Source: Sphagnum compactum
Lineage: Eukaryota > Bryophyta > Sphagnopsida > Sphagnales
DNA: 64,000 nucleotides
Assembly: GCA_965153455.1 (NCBI GenBank)
Contig: OZ234493.1
Location: forward strand, 16,234,213 to 16,298,212
Direction: 5' to 3'
A program made the translations under genes and the position numbers. Positions 1 through 11,880 of this stretch are shown here, in pieces (position 1 is the first letter of the stretch; every line of letters begins with the position of its first letter). The notes beneath the pieces are model-generated. The model searched no databases. It had not been told where the DNA came from and saw only the letters and a list, made by a program, of their open reading frames with translations.

Positions 1-51
1 ACTTTTCCTAAGCTTGAAAGTTTTTTGCACATTGAAAAATTAAACATTAAC

Positions 52-298
52 CTTGCCTGCTGTCCCCCAGGGAAACCCAGTCTGGTCACCCTGCTGCCAG
101 GAATGGGCAGCCCTAAATGGAACCAAAAAAAACTCAAAACCAATGGTAGAAAAAGTAAATTTTTTATTACCTTGTCTGCTGTCTGCACTCTGTACGTCTG
201 TCTATCCCCCAGAGAAACCCCTTAGCCTGGTCACCCTGCTGCCAGAAAAGGGCAGAGTTAGCGAAACCAACAAAAAAAACTGAATACCAAAAGACGGG
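52..298. repeat. degenerate tandem duplication, period about 145 bp
   Basis: Two units share a core around CTGGTCACCCTGCTGCCAG, seen near 82 and again near 227. The core is followed in both by an A-rich stretch (AACCAAAAAAAACT-like, then CAAAAAAAACTGAATACCA-like). Both units are preceded by a CCCCCAG-GAAACCC-like segment. There is no coding signal; the short open frames here are not conserved between the two units. Confidence 0.6.
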
Positions 299-989
299 CA
301 GGAGGAACAAAAAAATGAAGAAAGGGGGAGTTAGGGGGATTGTGATGTGGGAACGGGGTCCGGGGAGCGGAGATGCACGGGGGAACTGGAGAACGTATCC
401 ACGATGGGGGCAGAAAGCCCGTGCCCGCCACTCGCCTCCCGCCGCCTATATTTCATCCTTTACCACAAAGGCCACAGAGCTGCAAAGTCGCCAAGCTGCT
501 GAGATTTCCTCTTCCTTTTTCTATCATTTGCTGCTGCTCCTTCTGTTGTTGTTTGTTGTGTCGTGCTCCAGTGCTGCTGTTGCTGCCTGCAGTCCATGAT
601 CGTTTGTCGTCAGCTACTGCTCCTGTTCCTTGTTGCAGATCCTTTGCACAACACCCATTTGTTGTAAAAGAAGCAGCTCTCTGCTTTGTGTGCGGAAAAC
701 TCGCTGGAGAAAATAAGTCGACAGCAGTCTTTTCTTCTGTCGTGGTCTCGCCTCTTCTTCTTCTTCTTCTTCTTCTTGTGTTATATACTGTTGTAGTAGG
801 TTGTCCGCTCTCATTTTCCCTCCTGCATCTGTTTTCCCCCCACCCCCTTTTGTTTAGCAGGTAGCTCCAAAAGTGTCTGCATTGTGCACATACGCCGTCG
901 TCGTACTTGTTGCAATTTGCAAGCACGGTTTGGAGTTTAGTGAATCTGAGAGCAGTCGTGGTTGGTCTTGTTCTGAGAGAGAGAGAGAG

Positions 990-1049
<60 letters not shown>

Positions 1050-1278
1050 TAATTCTTTATAACGGGGCAATGCATGGTTTTCTAAAGGATTCTGCATGGT
1101 TCACGCGGACTTGAGTTCTTCGTGTTGAGGATGTATATTCTGCTGGATACTGCGTTGAAGAGCTGGCAATCACTAAGAGCTCCACGACCTGCTAAGGTGT
1201 CCTTTCTAGGTATCTAGAGACCCTGAGACAAAGTTCTTTTTCTGGAGGAATCATCCTGTTGGATCTACCCAGAACTCC
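299..1278 (+). promoter_or_regulatory. upstream and 5' leader region of the ACR gene
   Basis: This stretch precedes the ACR start codon. It is pyrimidine-rich on the plus strand, with CTT/CTG runs near 745-775, and has a long GA tract near its end. No conserved protein is encoded. The minus-strand frame reading Leu-Ser repeats is only the translation of the GA tract. The transcription start cannot be placed from sequence alone, and a leader intron is possible. Confidence 0.4.
975..1047. repeat. GA dinucleotide microsatellite in the ACR gene leader
   Basis: This is a nearly pure (GA)n run of about 73 bp with a single GC interruption near 991. It lies about 230 bp upstream of the inferred ACR start. 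GA/CT tracts are frequent in plant 5' leaders and can bind GAGA-type factors, but a regulatory role here is inference. Confidence 0.9.
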
Positions 1279-3810
1279 ATGGCGGCTCCTGGCATTGCAT
1301 CTGGAAGCTGGCCCTACTTTGATCCTGACTATGAAACCAGCGGGCCTCGCTTCAATCCTCCTAGGTATGACATTCCTGCAACCCACCGCCGGTAGCATGG
1401 TGATAACATCATTCAAGCTCTTCTTTCTCATGGGTTGCTTGTGCTTGTGGTGCAGAGTCGTAGTTGACAACGATGCATTCGAGGATGTTACAGTCGTGAA
1501 GGTACTAGGTTTCCTCTTCTTCTTGTTCCTTGAAGCTGATGCTGGTGTTCCTAGCTAGGACAATGCTGCTGCCTTGTACTGTGAAGTCGCTGGATCTTAC
1601 TACGAGCATCATCATCTGACTGCTGTTGCCGCTGGAAATGTGACAAAACAGTTCCACAGCGCTAACAGACACAGAATTCTTCTCAGCGTTGTACAAGTTC
1701 TCACTGATCTCGAGTTGGCCATATCCAAAGCTTATATCTCTTCCGATGGCGGATGGTTTATGGATGGTATGTATGCTGCTCCACATGGAATCTTTTCTCT
1801 CAGCAAATCGTGAGGCTAAATCCTTCCTTGCGTCTGCAAATCTTCGACACATTCTTCCTCTTGATTCTCGATTTGTCACTGATTGTGCCTTTTTCTTGGC
1901 GCAGTGTTCCATGTGACAGACTTGTTCGGGAAGAAGGTCTCCGAGGACAGAATCATGAACTACATTCAGCAGGTCCGCGAAGACACCAGAAGCAGCAATT
2001 GTTCTTCCTTCTCTTCTCTGGGCTGTAGGTGTAGGTTTGCTGCAATGGGTAGCCTTTTTTCTTTTTTCTTCTTTTTTCTAAGATTTTCCTGGGGCTCCTC
2101 CTGTCTGCAGACATTGGGAGCTAGAAAGAAGCGGGAAGTGTCCTCAGTTGAGCTTTTGCGGTGCCCTGGTCGCTCGGTGGGAGTGAAGTCCATAGCCGAG
2201 CACACAGTGATAGAGCTCACAGGGACAGACAGACCAGGGCTTCTGTCAGAGGTTTCTGCCGTGCTCACAGAAACAGGATGCAATGTCAATGCGGCGGAAG
2301 TATGGACACACAACTTGAGAGTAGCTTGTGTAATCTACGTAACAGACGAGGAGACGCCCGGCCCCGTTGCAAACGGGAACAAACTGGAACGCATCAAGAA
2401 CCAGCTATTCCAAGTCATGAAATCAGGTGATGACGAAATCAGGGGTGCTAAGACAGACTTTGGAACCGAGGTGACGCACACGGAGAGACGGCTTCATCAG
2501 ATGATGTTCGCGGATCGTGATTACGAAGAAGCCCTTGAGCTTCCCACAACGACAACAACAACAAGATGCAGCAACAGCAGCAGCATCAGAAGAAAAAGTC
2601 TAGCGGCAGATAAGGAGAAGCCGGTGATCGCCATCCAGAGCCGTAACGAGAGGGGCTATTCTGTGATCAATATTTCTTGTAAAGATCGACCCAAGCTTCT
2701 ATTTGACATCGTTTGCACCTTGACAGACATGCAATACGTCGTCTTCCACGCCACCATCGATTCCAATGGCACTGATGCTGTACAGGTATGTACCCCATTC
2801 CATGCTCCAGGAGCAGGATTTCCAGTTTCCACCCCAGGAGGTAGGGTTTCGAGAGAGTGGAAGATCAGAGATATGTCACAGTTTCAGGGACTTCCTCCCT
2901 CCCATCACTCTTGTTCATAATGGGCACTTGAAGAATTTGAGTTCATTGTTTATTGTTTTTGCATAATAGAAGGAGGCCCTAGTTTGAGAAGCTTTTGAGA
3001 TCTTGACACCTTCCACATGGGCCTTTACTGACCCTTAAAGAAGACAGGTACCTCAAATGCTGGAAGGTTCTCAAATTAGGCCCTTCTCTCATGCATGCAC
3101 CCCTGAACTGGTACCTCAAGATTAAAAATATTGCATTGTTTCAAATTGCTCCCTGACCAGCCTGCAATTTCTTTCTTTGCCTTCATAACAGGAATACTAC
3201 ATTCGTCATGTCAGTGGTTGCACTCTCGATATAGAAGCTGAGAAATGGATGAAGCAGTGCCTGGAGGCTGCCATTGATCGGCGATCTTGTGAGGTAAGAA
3301 AATTTCCATCTGAGAAAGAACTTGACTGGCATGCATGATATGAAGATTTCTTGAATGGTGAGAAAGAGCTTTCCAAAGCATTCTGCCAACTGATGTGTTT
3401 TGCATTTTATTATGGTGCAGGGTCTGAGACTGGAGTTATGCACACGTGATAGGGTGGGGCTTTTGTCTCATGTTACACGAGTGTTTCGAGAAAATGGTCT
3501 GTCAGTCACAAGGGCAGATGTAGCAACCCAAGATGACAAGGCAGTCAATGTGTTTTACGTCATCAAGGCTTCTGGAGATCCAGTGGACATCAACATTGTA
3601 GAGACATTGAGAAGGGAATTGGGACACTCAATACTTGAAGTGAAGGAGACCCCAAGGTTTTGTAAGCCCCCTCCACAAGAGTTGCAATGTCCATCGAAGC
3701 TTTCACTTGCAGGCCTCCTCCGATTGTCCGAACGCTTCTTGTATGGCCTGGCAACTCTCAACTGGAGGTCTATGTCAACTGCAGGAGCTTCTACTCAACT
3801 TGGGTTGTAA
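1279..3810 (+). CDS. ACT domain-repeat protein (ACR family), four ACT domains
   Basis: Inferred exons are 1279-1364, 1456-1501, 1652-1766, 1905-1972, 2111-2785, 3192-3293 and 3421-3810. Together they total 1482 nt and encode 493 residues; all introns are GT-AG. The start was chosen because it gives the family's N-terminal motif SWPYFDPDYE, followed by a GPRFNPPR segment. ACT domains lie at about residues 33-104 (AYISSDGGWFMDVFHVTD), 134-210 (IELTGTDRPGLLSEV), 286-362 (SCKDRPKLLFDIVCTLTD) and 365-440 (CTRDRVGLLSHVTRVFREN). Four ACT units are standard for plant ACR proteins, which resemble the C-terminal sensor part of bacterial GlnD and are thought to bind amino acids or act in nitrogen and stress signalling; the ligand is unknown. 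Length is close to Arabidopsis ACR3/ACR4-type members, which I believe are nearest. First-domain residues FHSANRHRILL deviate slightly from the usual HGILL form. No disruption was seen. Confidence 0.93.
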
Positions 3811-6240
3811 GGATTACTGTTTGTGAGGTCCTGTCACATTTCACCAGGTAGCAAATTCTTTAAAGGTTTTTTGAAATTGTAGTATGTTATTTGGACTCTT
3901 AAGAAAGATATGCCATGGTGGTCTTCATGGAGAATTGTGAAGCAGTCAGTTCCATTTTTCAGTGTATTTATGGTGTTAATTCATCTTTTGAGACACAGGT
4001 TATAAAGGTTTTCAAAGAATGATATTGTAGTAGTGTGAGCTTATTGGTTAACTTTGGGCTGCAGGAGACAGTTAAATGGGAGTCAAATGGAACAGTGGTT
4101 GAGCATGTTGCAATGATAAAGACCTACACCTCTGGTTGGGCTCTACTGGAAAGGCCTTTTGAGTGTTCTGTAGGTATGTCCTATATGTAGTACTATACAC
4201 TTACATTGTATGACTGGAGATTTATTATGGATGGCATTGTGTGGGTGACAACATGTGTCTGATGCATGGTCAACCTGTTTGCATGATTCTACAGACATGA
4301 GCAAAATGGTACAACCAAAAAATGCCACATCTAGGATGAAGGAAATGGAATGAATTGCAATATCAGAAGCAGCAGAGTTGTTGGGCACCTGAATAATATG
4401 CTGGCCACATTGTGGGATTCTGGCAACCCTCCTGTAAGGTTTCTGGTTACTGACTCTGCTTGTTGGAATGCATTGGCTTTAGAGATAACTGTTGTTCATT
4501 TCAGGACACTCTAGCACTGCTGGCTACCTTGAACATTAGATTAGTTGCTGTGGCTTTTTTATCGGATACAGATGCATCTGAAACAAGGTGAGGTTGTTCT
4601 AATAAGCATAAGAGCAAATGCTTTGCAGGTGGCACAAGACCTCAACTAGCAATAGATTCAGCTTCCAAACAGTCATTGCCAAATGGGCTGCAAGAGTGAA
4701 CTTGCACAAAGGACACCAGTTCTATGATAGGTAGCCATTTAAAATGTCATCCAGGTTACAGCTTGTCCTGGGCACTGCTGATGGAAGGTCCAAATGCCAG
4801 CCTGCTGTGAATTTGATATTCCTTTCTACTTCTGGAGTTTCATAGATCTGAAGATGATATTAATCCTGAGGGTGACACTAAGATGGGCAACCAGCCAGCC
4901 AGCTCTGTTCTTTCTTCCCATGCTGGATCAGTTAATGTCAATGTGTGCACATTGTACATTCCAAATGAGTCTTGCTGTAACAATCATGTAATTATTAAAT
5001 CAGACTTCTGACGTTTCTAAATTTTGCTCTCTGATCTGCTCTTGCTTTCTTATTAAATGTTATTATTTGCTCAATACATGAATGTTGTTTCTGTTAGTTT
5101 GAATGGTGAGATTTAATGCCAGCAAAAAAAGTCAGATCAATGACTGCAAAGATTGAGTGGGAAACGTTGTGGGTACAACTCAATAAATCAGCATAGAAAA
5201 AAACCTTCATTTTTTTTCAGAAGAACTTGGTGGGACACTGAAAGTTGCCAACAACACTTTACTGTCCAGAAACCTCAGGAATCTCAGTCTGTGAATCTGC
5301 AGACAATATTCCAACAACATGTGAAGTGTGAAAAAGATTATTCTTCAAATCTCATTCAGGGTTAGAATCTGCAGATCTTATTCAAAATGAGTGTCATTTA
5401 AGGATAATATTTGGTGTAACAGTGTTAACATTAAAAATATCTTCATAGCACATTAGAGATGTTGCAATTGATAGCAGGTGGGTCCATTATGAAAATTCTG
5501 TTATTTTGATCTCCTTTGTGACAGATTTCTACCCTTGACTGGCTGTGTATTAAAAAATAATTAAGTATTGGCTAACTCTGGAAGTTTCCAAGATGCATTT
5601 GTACAATGCACACGTTTGTGTAGCCTCCAAAATAAACAGCCTTGGGCATCTAAATGGCTTCACTGTGTAAAGTCAAGTGCGAGAGGGTTCTTGTAGACAT
5701 GAGAAGCCTCTCTCTCTCTACTATCACCTGTTGATAGTGGGTATTTGATTGGCAACATGCATTATTAGCAACGTAGGTGACAGTGTGTCTCATTTCACCC
5801 TTTCATAGGCTTATGACCCTTCCAATAAAATATGGCATTTGGTGTAGAGGTTTGGTTCATAGTTGAGATCATCAAGACCTTGTAGATTCTAAATTCTAAG
5901 TGTATGCGGAGGGCACCTTACCTTAGTTAATATTCCTGCTGCAACAGAGGAAGCACCTTATTCCATAACAGAGAAGGTACCTTACACAAACAAATTCACA
6001 CTCATTAAAATTCTAGCAGATCTTTCTGTCAGATAAGGACCTCAAACGTGGCAGTTCTGGTAATTCAGGTCCATGCTTGACTCCTGCCTTTCACTAGACC
6101 CCCATGCATAGAGCAACCCTCTTTTCAGTCAATATCCTACACTTCAGTGTCTCATAATTGATGCCCTAAATGAGAGAAAGATTAAGTTGCCATAGTGGTG
6201 GTGACAAGCTATTTTGCTGTTGGCCTCAAGAAGTGCAATT
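3811..6240. other. ACR 3' flank and intergenic DNA, no gene recognised
   Basis: The first kilobase or more may be 3' UTR, since base composition changes only gradually and several AATAAA/ATTAAA-like hexamers occur further on. No open frame here matches a family I know. From about 5 kb onward the sequence is AT-rich, low-complexity intergenic DNA. Confidence 0.4.
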
Positions 6241-6372
6241 AACATACATATTTTAATCGGGACATCTAAAGCATGTTGCACACAATTGCCCTTTAGCAAA
6301 ATTAAAGATTAGGTGCAAATTGATTTTCCATGCAACTAAAATCCCCTTCTAAAGCTATAAGGCAAATGCAAT
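6241..6372 (+). repeat. dispersed direct repeat, copy 1 (partner at 39199)
   Basis: This segment begins AACATACATATTTTA and contains GCATGTTGCACACAATTGCC and CCCCTTCTAAAGCT. It matches 39199-39335 in the same orientation with roughly 85-90 percent identity by eye. It directly abuts the left arm of the large inverted duplication. No coding content and no element ends were identified. Confidence 0.7.
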
Positions 6373-6374
6373 TG

Positions 6375-7640
6375 AATTTGAATTAAAAACTTATTACAAA
6401 AAAAAAAAACATCAAGCTTCTAAATTAACAAGAAAAATAGGGCACAAGATTATAAGGTGATTTATAACTCTTGGGAGAAAGAAAAAACTCTTTTGATCAT
6501 TGCGTGAGGAAGAGTGATTTCCTTTGTTTTGAGGTGGAGGATTTGGAGCACCTTCTCAAGCTTCCTCCTCCTCCCCTCTTCAGAAGGGGGACAAACAAAG
6601 CCCACATTGTTGATCTTCAATCTGCCACAGCTAAAAAAGCATCTAAGCTTGAAATTAGATCCAGATGGTTGTAACATCAAAACACTTTGTAGTAACCACT
6701 CCAAATGGAAGCTGGTTAAAGGTAAGCTTAGAGATGAGCATATATAGAATACAATTTGAAACTAACATCAAGCAAACAAATAAATGAATAGCTGTTTTAA
6801 GATAAATTTCAAGTTAACATTAGGTAACACTCATAAGGGTTTTGAAGGACTAGTGTGCAATGGTTCTTTGACCTTTGAATGTCTTTAATTAGACACTTAT
6901 GTTTAGGGTGAAGCCCGAGGGGATGCGCTTCATGGGAATAAGGGCGCTCCATGAAGTGAAGCCAAGCATGGGCCTTATTCCCATCAAGCCTGCCTCGTTG
7001 GGCATTACATGGTGTAAAAACTACTGCAGTTTTTGAAAAAGTTTGAGCTTGAGCAAGGGCAGTCTGGATGCCTGGAAATGTTGTAGTTCCATATGTTCCA
7101 TAGATGTTCTCCCTCACAGGTCCATACATCTGCGACAGTGCCACTGACAGATAAAGGAGTTTCATGTGGCAAATACATCATGGGTTCAGTTGATGTTTCT
7201 TGCAATATTATAAGATAGGACCCCCTTTCTGTTCTACAAAGAAAGCATTTCTCAGATAGCACACAAACTCACAGTAGGGAAATTGTTTGCGGTCTCTCAA
7301 GCACTGGATTATCTGAGAATATGGGGAATTGCATTACATGACATCTTGGGTTACAGAAGACTGTGGGCAATAAAACCCAGTGAGTTTGTGCAGTCAGTTT
7401 TTGCAGATGATTGCACCAAAATTACCTGCAGGTCTGTTGCATATGTTACGTAGTCTAAGGGCAGCACCACGTCACTAGATAGCCACATTGCCAATAGGCC
7501 CCGCAATTTTGTAACTGCAAGCAAAGGAAATATTACCTTGCGCTGGAGACTCAAATATCCATTAGCAAAACATTGTGCTATCTACTCTTCTATCTACTGG
7601 ACAGAGAAGACACCTATCCTACTCCTAACAATGAACCTTT
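6375..7640 (+). repeat. inverted duplication, arm A (partner 32225-34280)
   Basis: Read on the minus strand, this segment follows arm B for most of its length at roughly 85 percent identity by eye. Shared landmarks include the AMP1-like exon with GLLAMW, the FPGIQTALAQA exon, a stretch containing GGTGGAGGATTTGGAGCACC, and an end with AACATCAAGCTTCTAAA. Arm A lacks about 590 bp present in arm B (32530-33120), including an exon. It also carries a foldback-containing segment near 6905-7010 that is not in arm B. Confidence 0.8.
6905..7015. repeat. foldback segment specific to arm A
   Basis: A perfect 12-bp inverted repeat, ATGGGAATAAGG at 6932-6943 and its complement at 6973-6984, encloses a loop of about 29 bp. 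An inner CTTCATGG/CCATGAAG pair is also present. The segment is GC-richer than its surroundings. The corresponding interval of the other duplication arm does not contain it. It could be a small insertion or a replaced tract. Confidence 0.55.
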
Positions 7641-10600
7641 AAATGCACAGCCAGAGATTACCTCTCATAGCAAGCTTTCTAACTTCTACAATACTGTTCA
7701 TCCAGAGAAAGGAACAAAATCAAAATGGAAGGATGAAGTACCAGCAACATGATGATGAAACAGTGGGTCTCCAAATTTCTCCACCCAGTTGAAGTTATCA
7801 TATGCAAAGTGATTCATTGGATTATCATCTCGAAAAATCAATCGCCAAGCAAACCTCCAAGCAAACAGTGTTATGAGAGCCTTGGTTTGAGAAGAAGGGC
7901 ACTGTATCTAGTTGCTTGAGCCTTAAGCTGACAATGTGATTGCCCAATGACGAATGATCAAAGACAAAAGACTTTCACAAGAGCCTTGTTATGACAAGAA
8001 GGTTCACAGTGTCCACCATCTTAACCTTAGGCTGCAAGTCCAGCCCTACCTGCGAACAGCATGGAAGTGTCTCCCAGCCTTCACAGCTATGCCTACCTTT
8101 GGATTTGGATCCTTCTAAAAATCCCTAGCAGATCTTAGAACAATACCAAAAACTATGTGCAGCCATTCACATTCAGATGTAATCAAAACTTCTTGATCAG
8201 ACAGGTTTTGGCTCTTACCAGCACCAAATTCTAAGTAAGAGCTGGAGCTGACAAGAATAGTGAGGAGTAAAACTTCACCAAGGGGATTCACAAAGCTGAT
8301 GTGCTTAGTAACCTCCTGCAGAAGGTCATCAAGTTGTGGTGAAGCTCCGGCAGAGAAGCCCAGACCAATCACACAAGCATCTAGATTCAGATTTGCAACT
8401 GCATTTACACCCAAAAGGTCGATATTTTGCTCCACCCACTCTGTAGATCCCACCTGCATCCACCTCACCTCATGCTTGCTTTCTGTTCTCCTCGTTTTAT
8501 GCACAATGAATCAACCTTTGGCTTTAATGCTGTTTGAGCATAAACTGTGGGTGCAAATTATATTAATCTCCTGAGAAAGCATGACCAGCTTTCCATCTAC
8601 CTCAGTCAGATTGGCTGGAAATACAACATGTGAGTGTGCTGAGGTTCTTCTGTCCCAATTATTAGGACCCACTGTGTGTGTTGATGTGATTCTGTTTTCA
8701 ATGGTATTTCACAGGCTGAGAGATCTATTTGATTGGTGCAACAGCAACAAAAACCCTTAATCAATGTGCATGCCATTACTTAGTCCCTAATACAATACAA
8801 ACATATTGATGACTAAAGGGCAGGCAGTAATTTGGCCTCAAGCCAATGTATGCCTAGCTCACAAATTCTTAAGATCTGCTCAAATAGGAAAGGCATGTGA
8901 AGGAGAAGAACAGCAGACAGACCACACTACACTCTTCAGCATCCCAACTGCACAACACCATACTTCTTGGTTGCCAACCCTTTGCTACAAGCTCACCCAA
9001 CTGCTGTGCAACCTTTGCATACCCAAATCTTCAGTGTTAGACCAGCAGTCTGTGCTTGTTGACAATATGAAGCAGTGGCCTAGTGCAAAAACTGTTTGCT
9101 CATCTCATTTATGAGCGCAGGAGGACAAGGGTCCAGTCCCAATGGGACAAGTTATACCATCTGAATGATGTAAACCTTGGCACCTCTCCAAGAAAAGTCT
9201 CTTAGTTATGCTGGCTTTAACATATTTTTCCCTTCTTTTCTCTTATCTTGTCAGACACATAGGTTCTTACATCTCAAGAAAGCCTTGGCTTGATTGTCAG
9301 CACAACAAAATGACAGAGACAATTCAACCAGAGGCATGATTAATCGACACACATGCTGAAATGAACCACCCCCAGTGACATACAAGATATCCAGTGAGCA
9401 GTTAGACATCAAGAAGTGATGCTGTGCCACTGTGAGGATCCACAGCCCCCAAAACCCAAGAATCATGGTGATTTCCTAATATATTGTTCCTGCCCCGCAC
9501 ACATCATAAAACATTCGCTTATGACAAGCAGCAACACTTACTTATATGCCACTGATAGTTTCTTATTCCAAATGAGCTAACACCCATGCATCAAAACCCA
9601 CTATGTTGGCACATCCTCCTTTATTTCAACTCTTGTGCACTAGGAAGGAATTCCAGATATCCACTCTTTCCTGCATCCTCATTCTGCAGAAGCTCAATGT
9701 GTTACCCAATGTAGACCTTTATCACTAGAAGTGCACCAGAATACCTATCAGGCTTGTTTGCTCCTTTTATGGTAGCAATCACATTCTGTATTCATGTTAC
9801 AGTTTGATTGGAGTGGAAAAAGTTGTACAACACTCAATGGTCAGTCCTCTCTAAAGCCTTGAGTGTCACTCGATTTCAAGCCAGGCTATATGGTCACTAC
9901 TTCCATTCTTAGTGCTCCCTGTCAGGAGTATGCAACAAAGCCAGCAAAAGAGTGTTTATGCAATCTACTGCCAGGTTGGGAGAGGACAAATACTCATAGA
10001 CAATTGAATTATGCATATGATTACTACTTGAAAGCACAAACATGACGAGAAGGAAATGCTGCAGCTAGATGCACAAATAAGTTTAAAATTGAGGCACAAG
10101 CACATACTGGCTCCTCACACACATTGAACAAAAGTGGCAATGCAAGAAAACAGCTTCACACTAAATGAGAAGTTGAGTGCTCTAGGCCCTCGTCCAACCC
10201 TGTAGTGAGGCAAATCCAAGGCACCATGCCATTCAGCTGGGGAGACGGGACCACTTAAAGAGGCCAGTATGGGCAGTGCATCCTCAGCTGATATGGGCAG
10301 TGATGGAATGGTAGGCAGCGTAGTCTGAGGGTCAGAGAGTGAGGGTCGGAGAGTGATATCCTTTCTGCATTCGGAGTGCTAGGCCAGCTATGAGTGAGAG
10401 GGTCACCCAATCCTGTACACTGAACCCCTTTGAGTGCAACTGGGAGGCAGCCATTGAGAATCTGAGTAAACTCCTTGGGTGTAGTTTGCTGCATAATCTC
10501 GAGGATCTGAGTAGATAACAACAGCAACTGCCCCAGCCTGGGCTGCACTCTCAACATTGTCTCCTCAGTAGATTAAGCCATACCTTGCAATTACAATCAC

Positions 10601-11017
10601 ATCTTTCACATTTATCCCCAATTTTCCCAGCTTCTGGAAATCCTCTAGTCTCCCATAGTTAGCATACACCACCTCAGCATTCACATTTACAGAGGGAGAA
10701 AAACTGTGAAATGTTGGCATCACCTTTGGATTGCTACTGTAGACATCTCCTAACCCAGGCTTCCCTTTCAGTGAGAGCACAATAGGCTCCTTTGCCGGGG
10801 ATAAGAGAAAGATGTAAAGGATAGGAGAGAAGCACATCATAATCTGTGTGATGTGCAGAAAGGCCATAATTGTGGAACTTATGGAAGACATACTCCGCAG
10901 TTGCAAAATCTTGGGGAGTGCCAGCCACATGTGGCTCTTTGGTAAGGCAAAAAACATGATTCCTGATGCTTCCATTGTTCACAGTTCCAATGAATTCTTG
11001 TTGCCAATACTGTTGCT
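7044..11017 (-). pseudogene. broken AMP1 / glutamate carboxypeptidase II-like gene (M28B family)
   Basis: Exon-like pieces occur in family order on the minus strand. They are: about 11017-10850 (HVAGTPQDFATAEYV, then YDVLLSY), 10830-10170 (VVYANYGRLEDFQKL, VIVIARYGLIY, STPNAERISLSDP), 9788-9741 (QNVIATIKGANKPDRY), 9460-9410 ([15 protein letters not shown]), 8998-8932 (KGWQPRSMVLCSWDAEE), 8452-8190 (GSTEWVEQN, AGASPQLDDLLQEVTK), 7817-7742 (YDNFNWVEKFGDPLF), 7516-7426 (GLLAMW, PLDYVTYATDLQ) and 7112-7044 (YGTTTFPGIQTALAQA). In the family these proteins are ER-membrane M28 metallopeptidase homologues; Arabidopsis AMP1 affects meristem size and miRNA-guided translation repression. Damage: an in-frame TGA at 10567-10565 where RYG-I-Y-R-G is expected, frameshifts near 10.81, 10.39 and 10.32 kb, and a missing penultimate exon. 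No N-terminal membrane anchor was found. I judge it non-functional. Confidence 0.88.
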
Positions 11018-11589
11018 GCAAGCAACTGTAACCACCACAAATGGATTGAGCTTAACCTACCTCCAAACCTGGATTCAAACAACCTGCAATCAGAAAGTTC
11101 TTGCAGAAGTACAGAATTAGTACAGCAATTCTGATTGCAAGCTTGCAGAAGTACTAGAAATCGCCCCTGCAATTTCTGGACATGTAGTGGTTCCCACAAT
11201 GTGTCATAACATGCAAATTAAAGTACTACCGGGATGTTAAGACTGCATAAATTTCTATAATTTCTCTATCACATGCAACATTGCATAAGAATCCGTAAAG
11301 CAATTCACAAGTTTCACTTGGAGAGTGCTCCTGCATCAATGCTTCGGAGCTGAAGCTTGACCATGAAGGTGATATAGTGTGATTCATATTAATTAGTTCG
11401 TGGGTGCACTCATAACTTTTTTTTGAAATAGTCATAATTTCATTGGCCCATCAACATTTTTTTTTTGGAACATTGAGCTCTCCCCAATGGAAGCATCTCT
11501 TCCAAACCCCAGTTGCAAAATAGAAATAAATTTGTTCCCCAACAGTTTATATACATGAGAATTGAACTTTTGGCAAACCATATGGGATA

Positions 11590-11880
11590 AAATTGAGGTG
11601 CTATTGAGCATGCCTTAGGGAACAACTTGTGAACTTGGGGAATCTCAAGGGAACGTGATGAGAACACGTTAGGAACACATTGCGAACAAGGAAGTGAAAA
11701 AAAAAAAAACTCCCCCCACCCCCACCCCACCCCCCAAGGAAAAAACAGGGCTCATCGCAAGTGCATGCTGAGCCCTCCCATTGGCTGCATGAAATTTCCA
11801 TTCTCGAAACCGTTTGTCACCATTTTTGGCCTGGGCTAATGGCAGTGGCAGAAATCTGGGGACATAGTGTGAGGGTGGCT
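11590..11880 (+). repeat. dispersed repeat family A, copy 1
   Basis: The segment contains repeated GGGAAC and GAACACATT words, then an A/C-rich tract (A12 followed by C-rich). It ends in CCCATTGGCTGCATG and TTTTTGGCCTGGGCTAATGG. The same order of landmarks appears at 20265-20490, and the first half appears at 37455-37645. No open frame is shared between copies, so this is probably a non-autonomous element or a decayed fragment. Confidence 0.6.

Noticed and set aside
453-1097. 214-codon minus-strand open frame
   Set aside because: Its first half is the translation of the GA microsatellite (Leu-Ser repeats) and the remainder is Arg/Gln/Ser-rich low complexity in the gene leader. No family motif.
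7044-11017. Functional AMP1 gene with unusual introns
   Set aside because: At least one in-frame stop inside an otherwise continuous exon, several frameshifts inside conserved motifs and a missing exon cannot be removed by plausible splicing.
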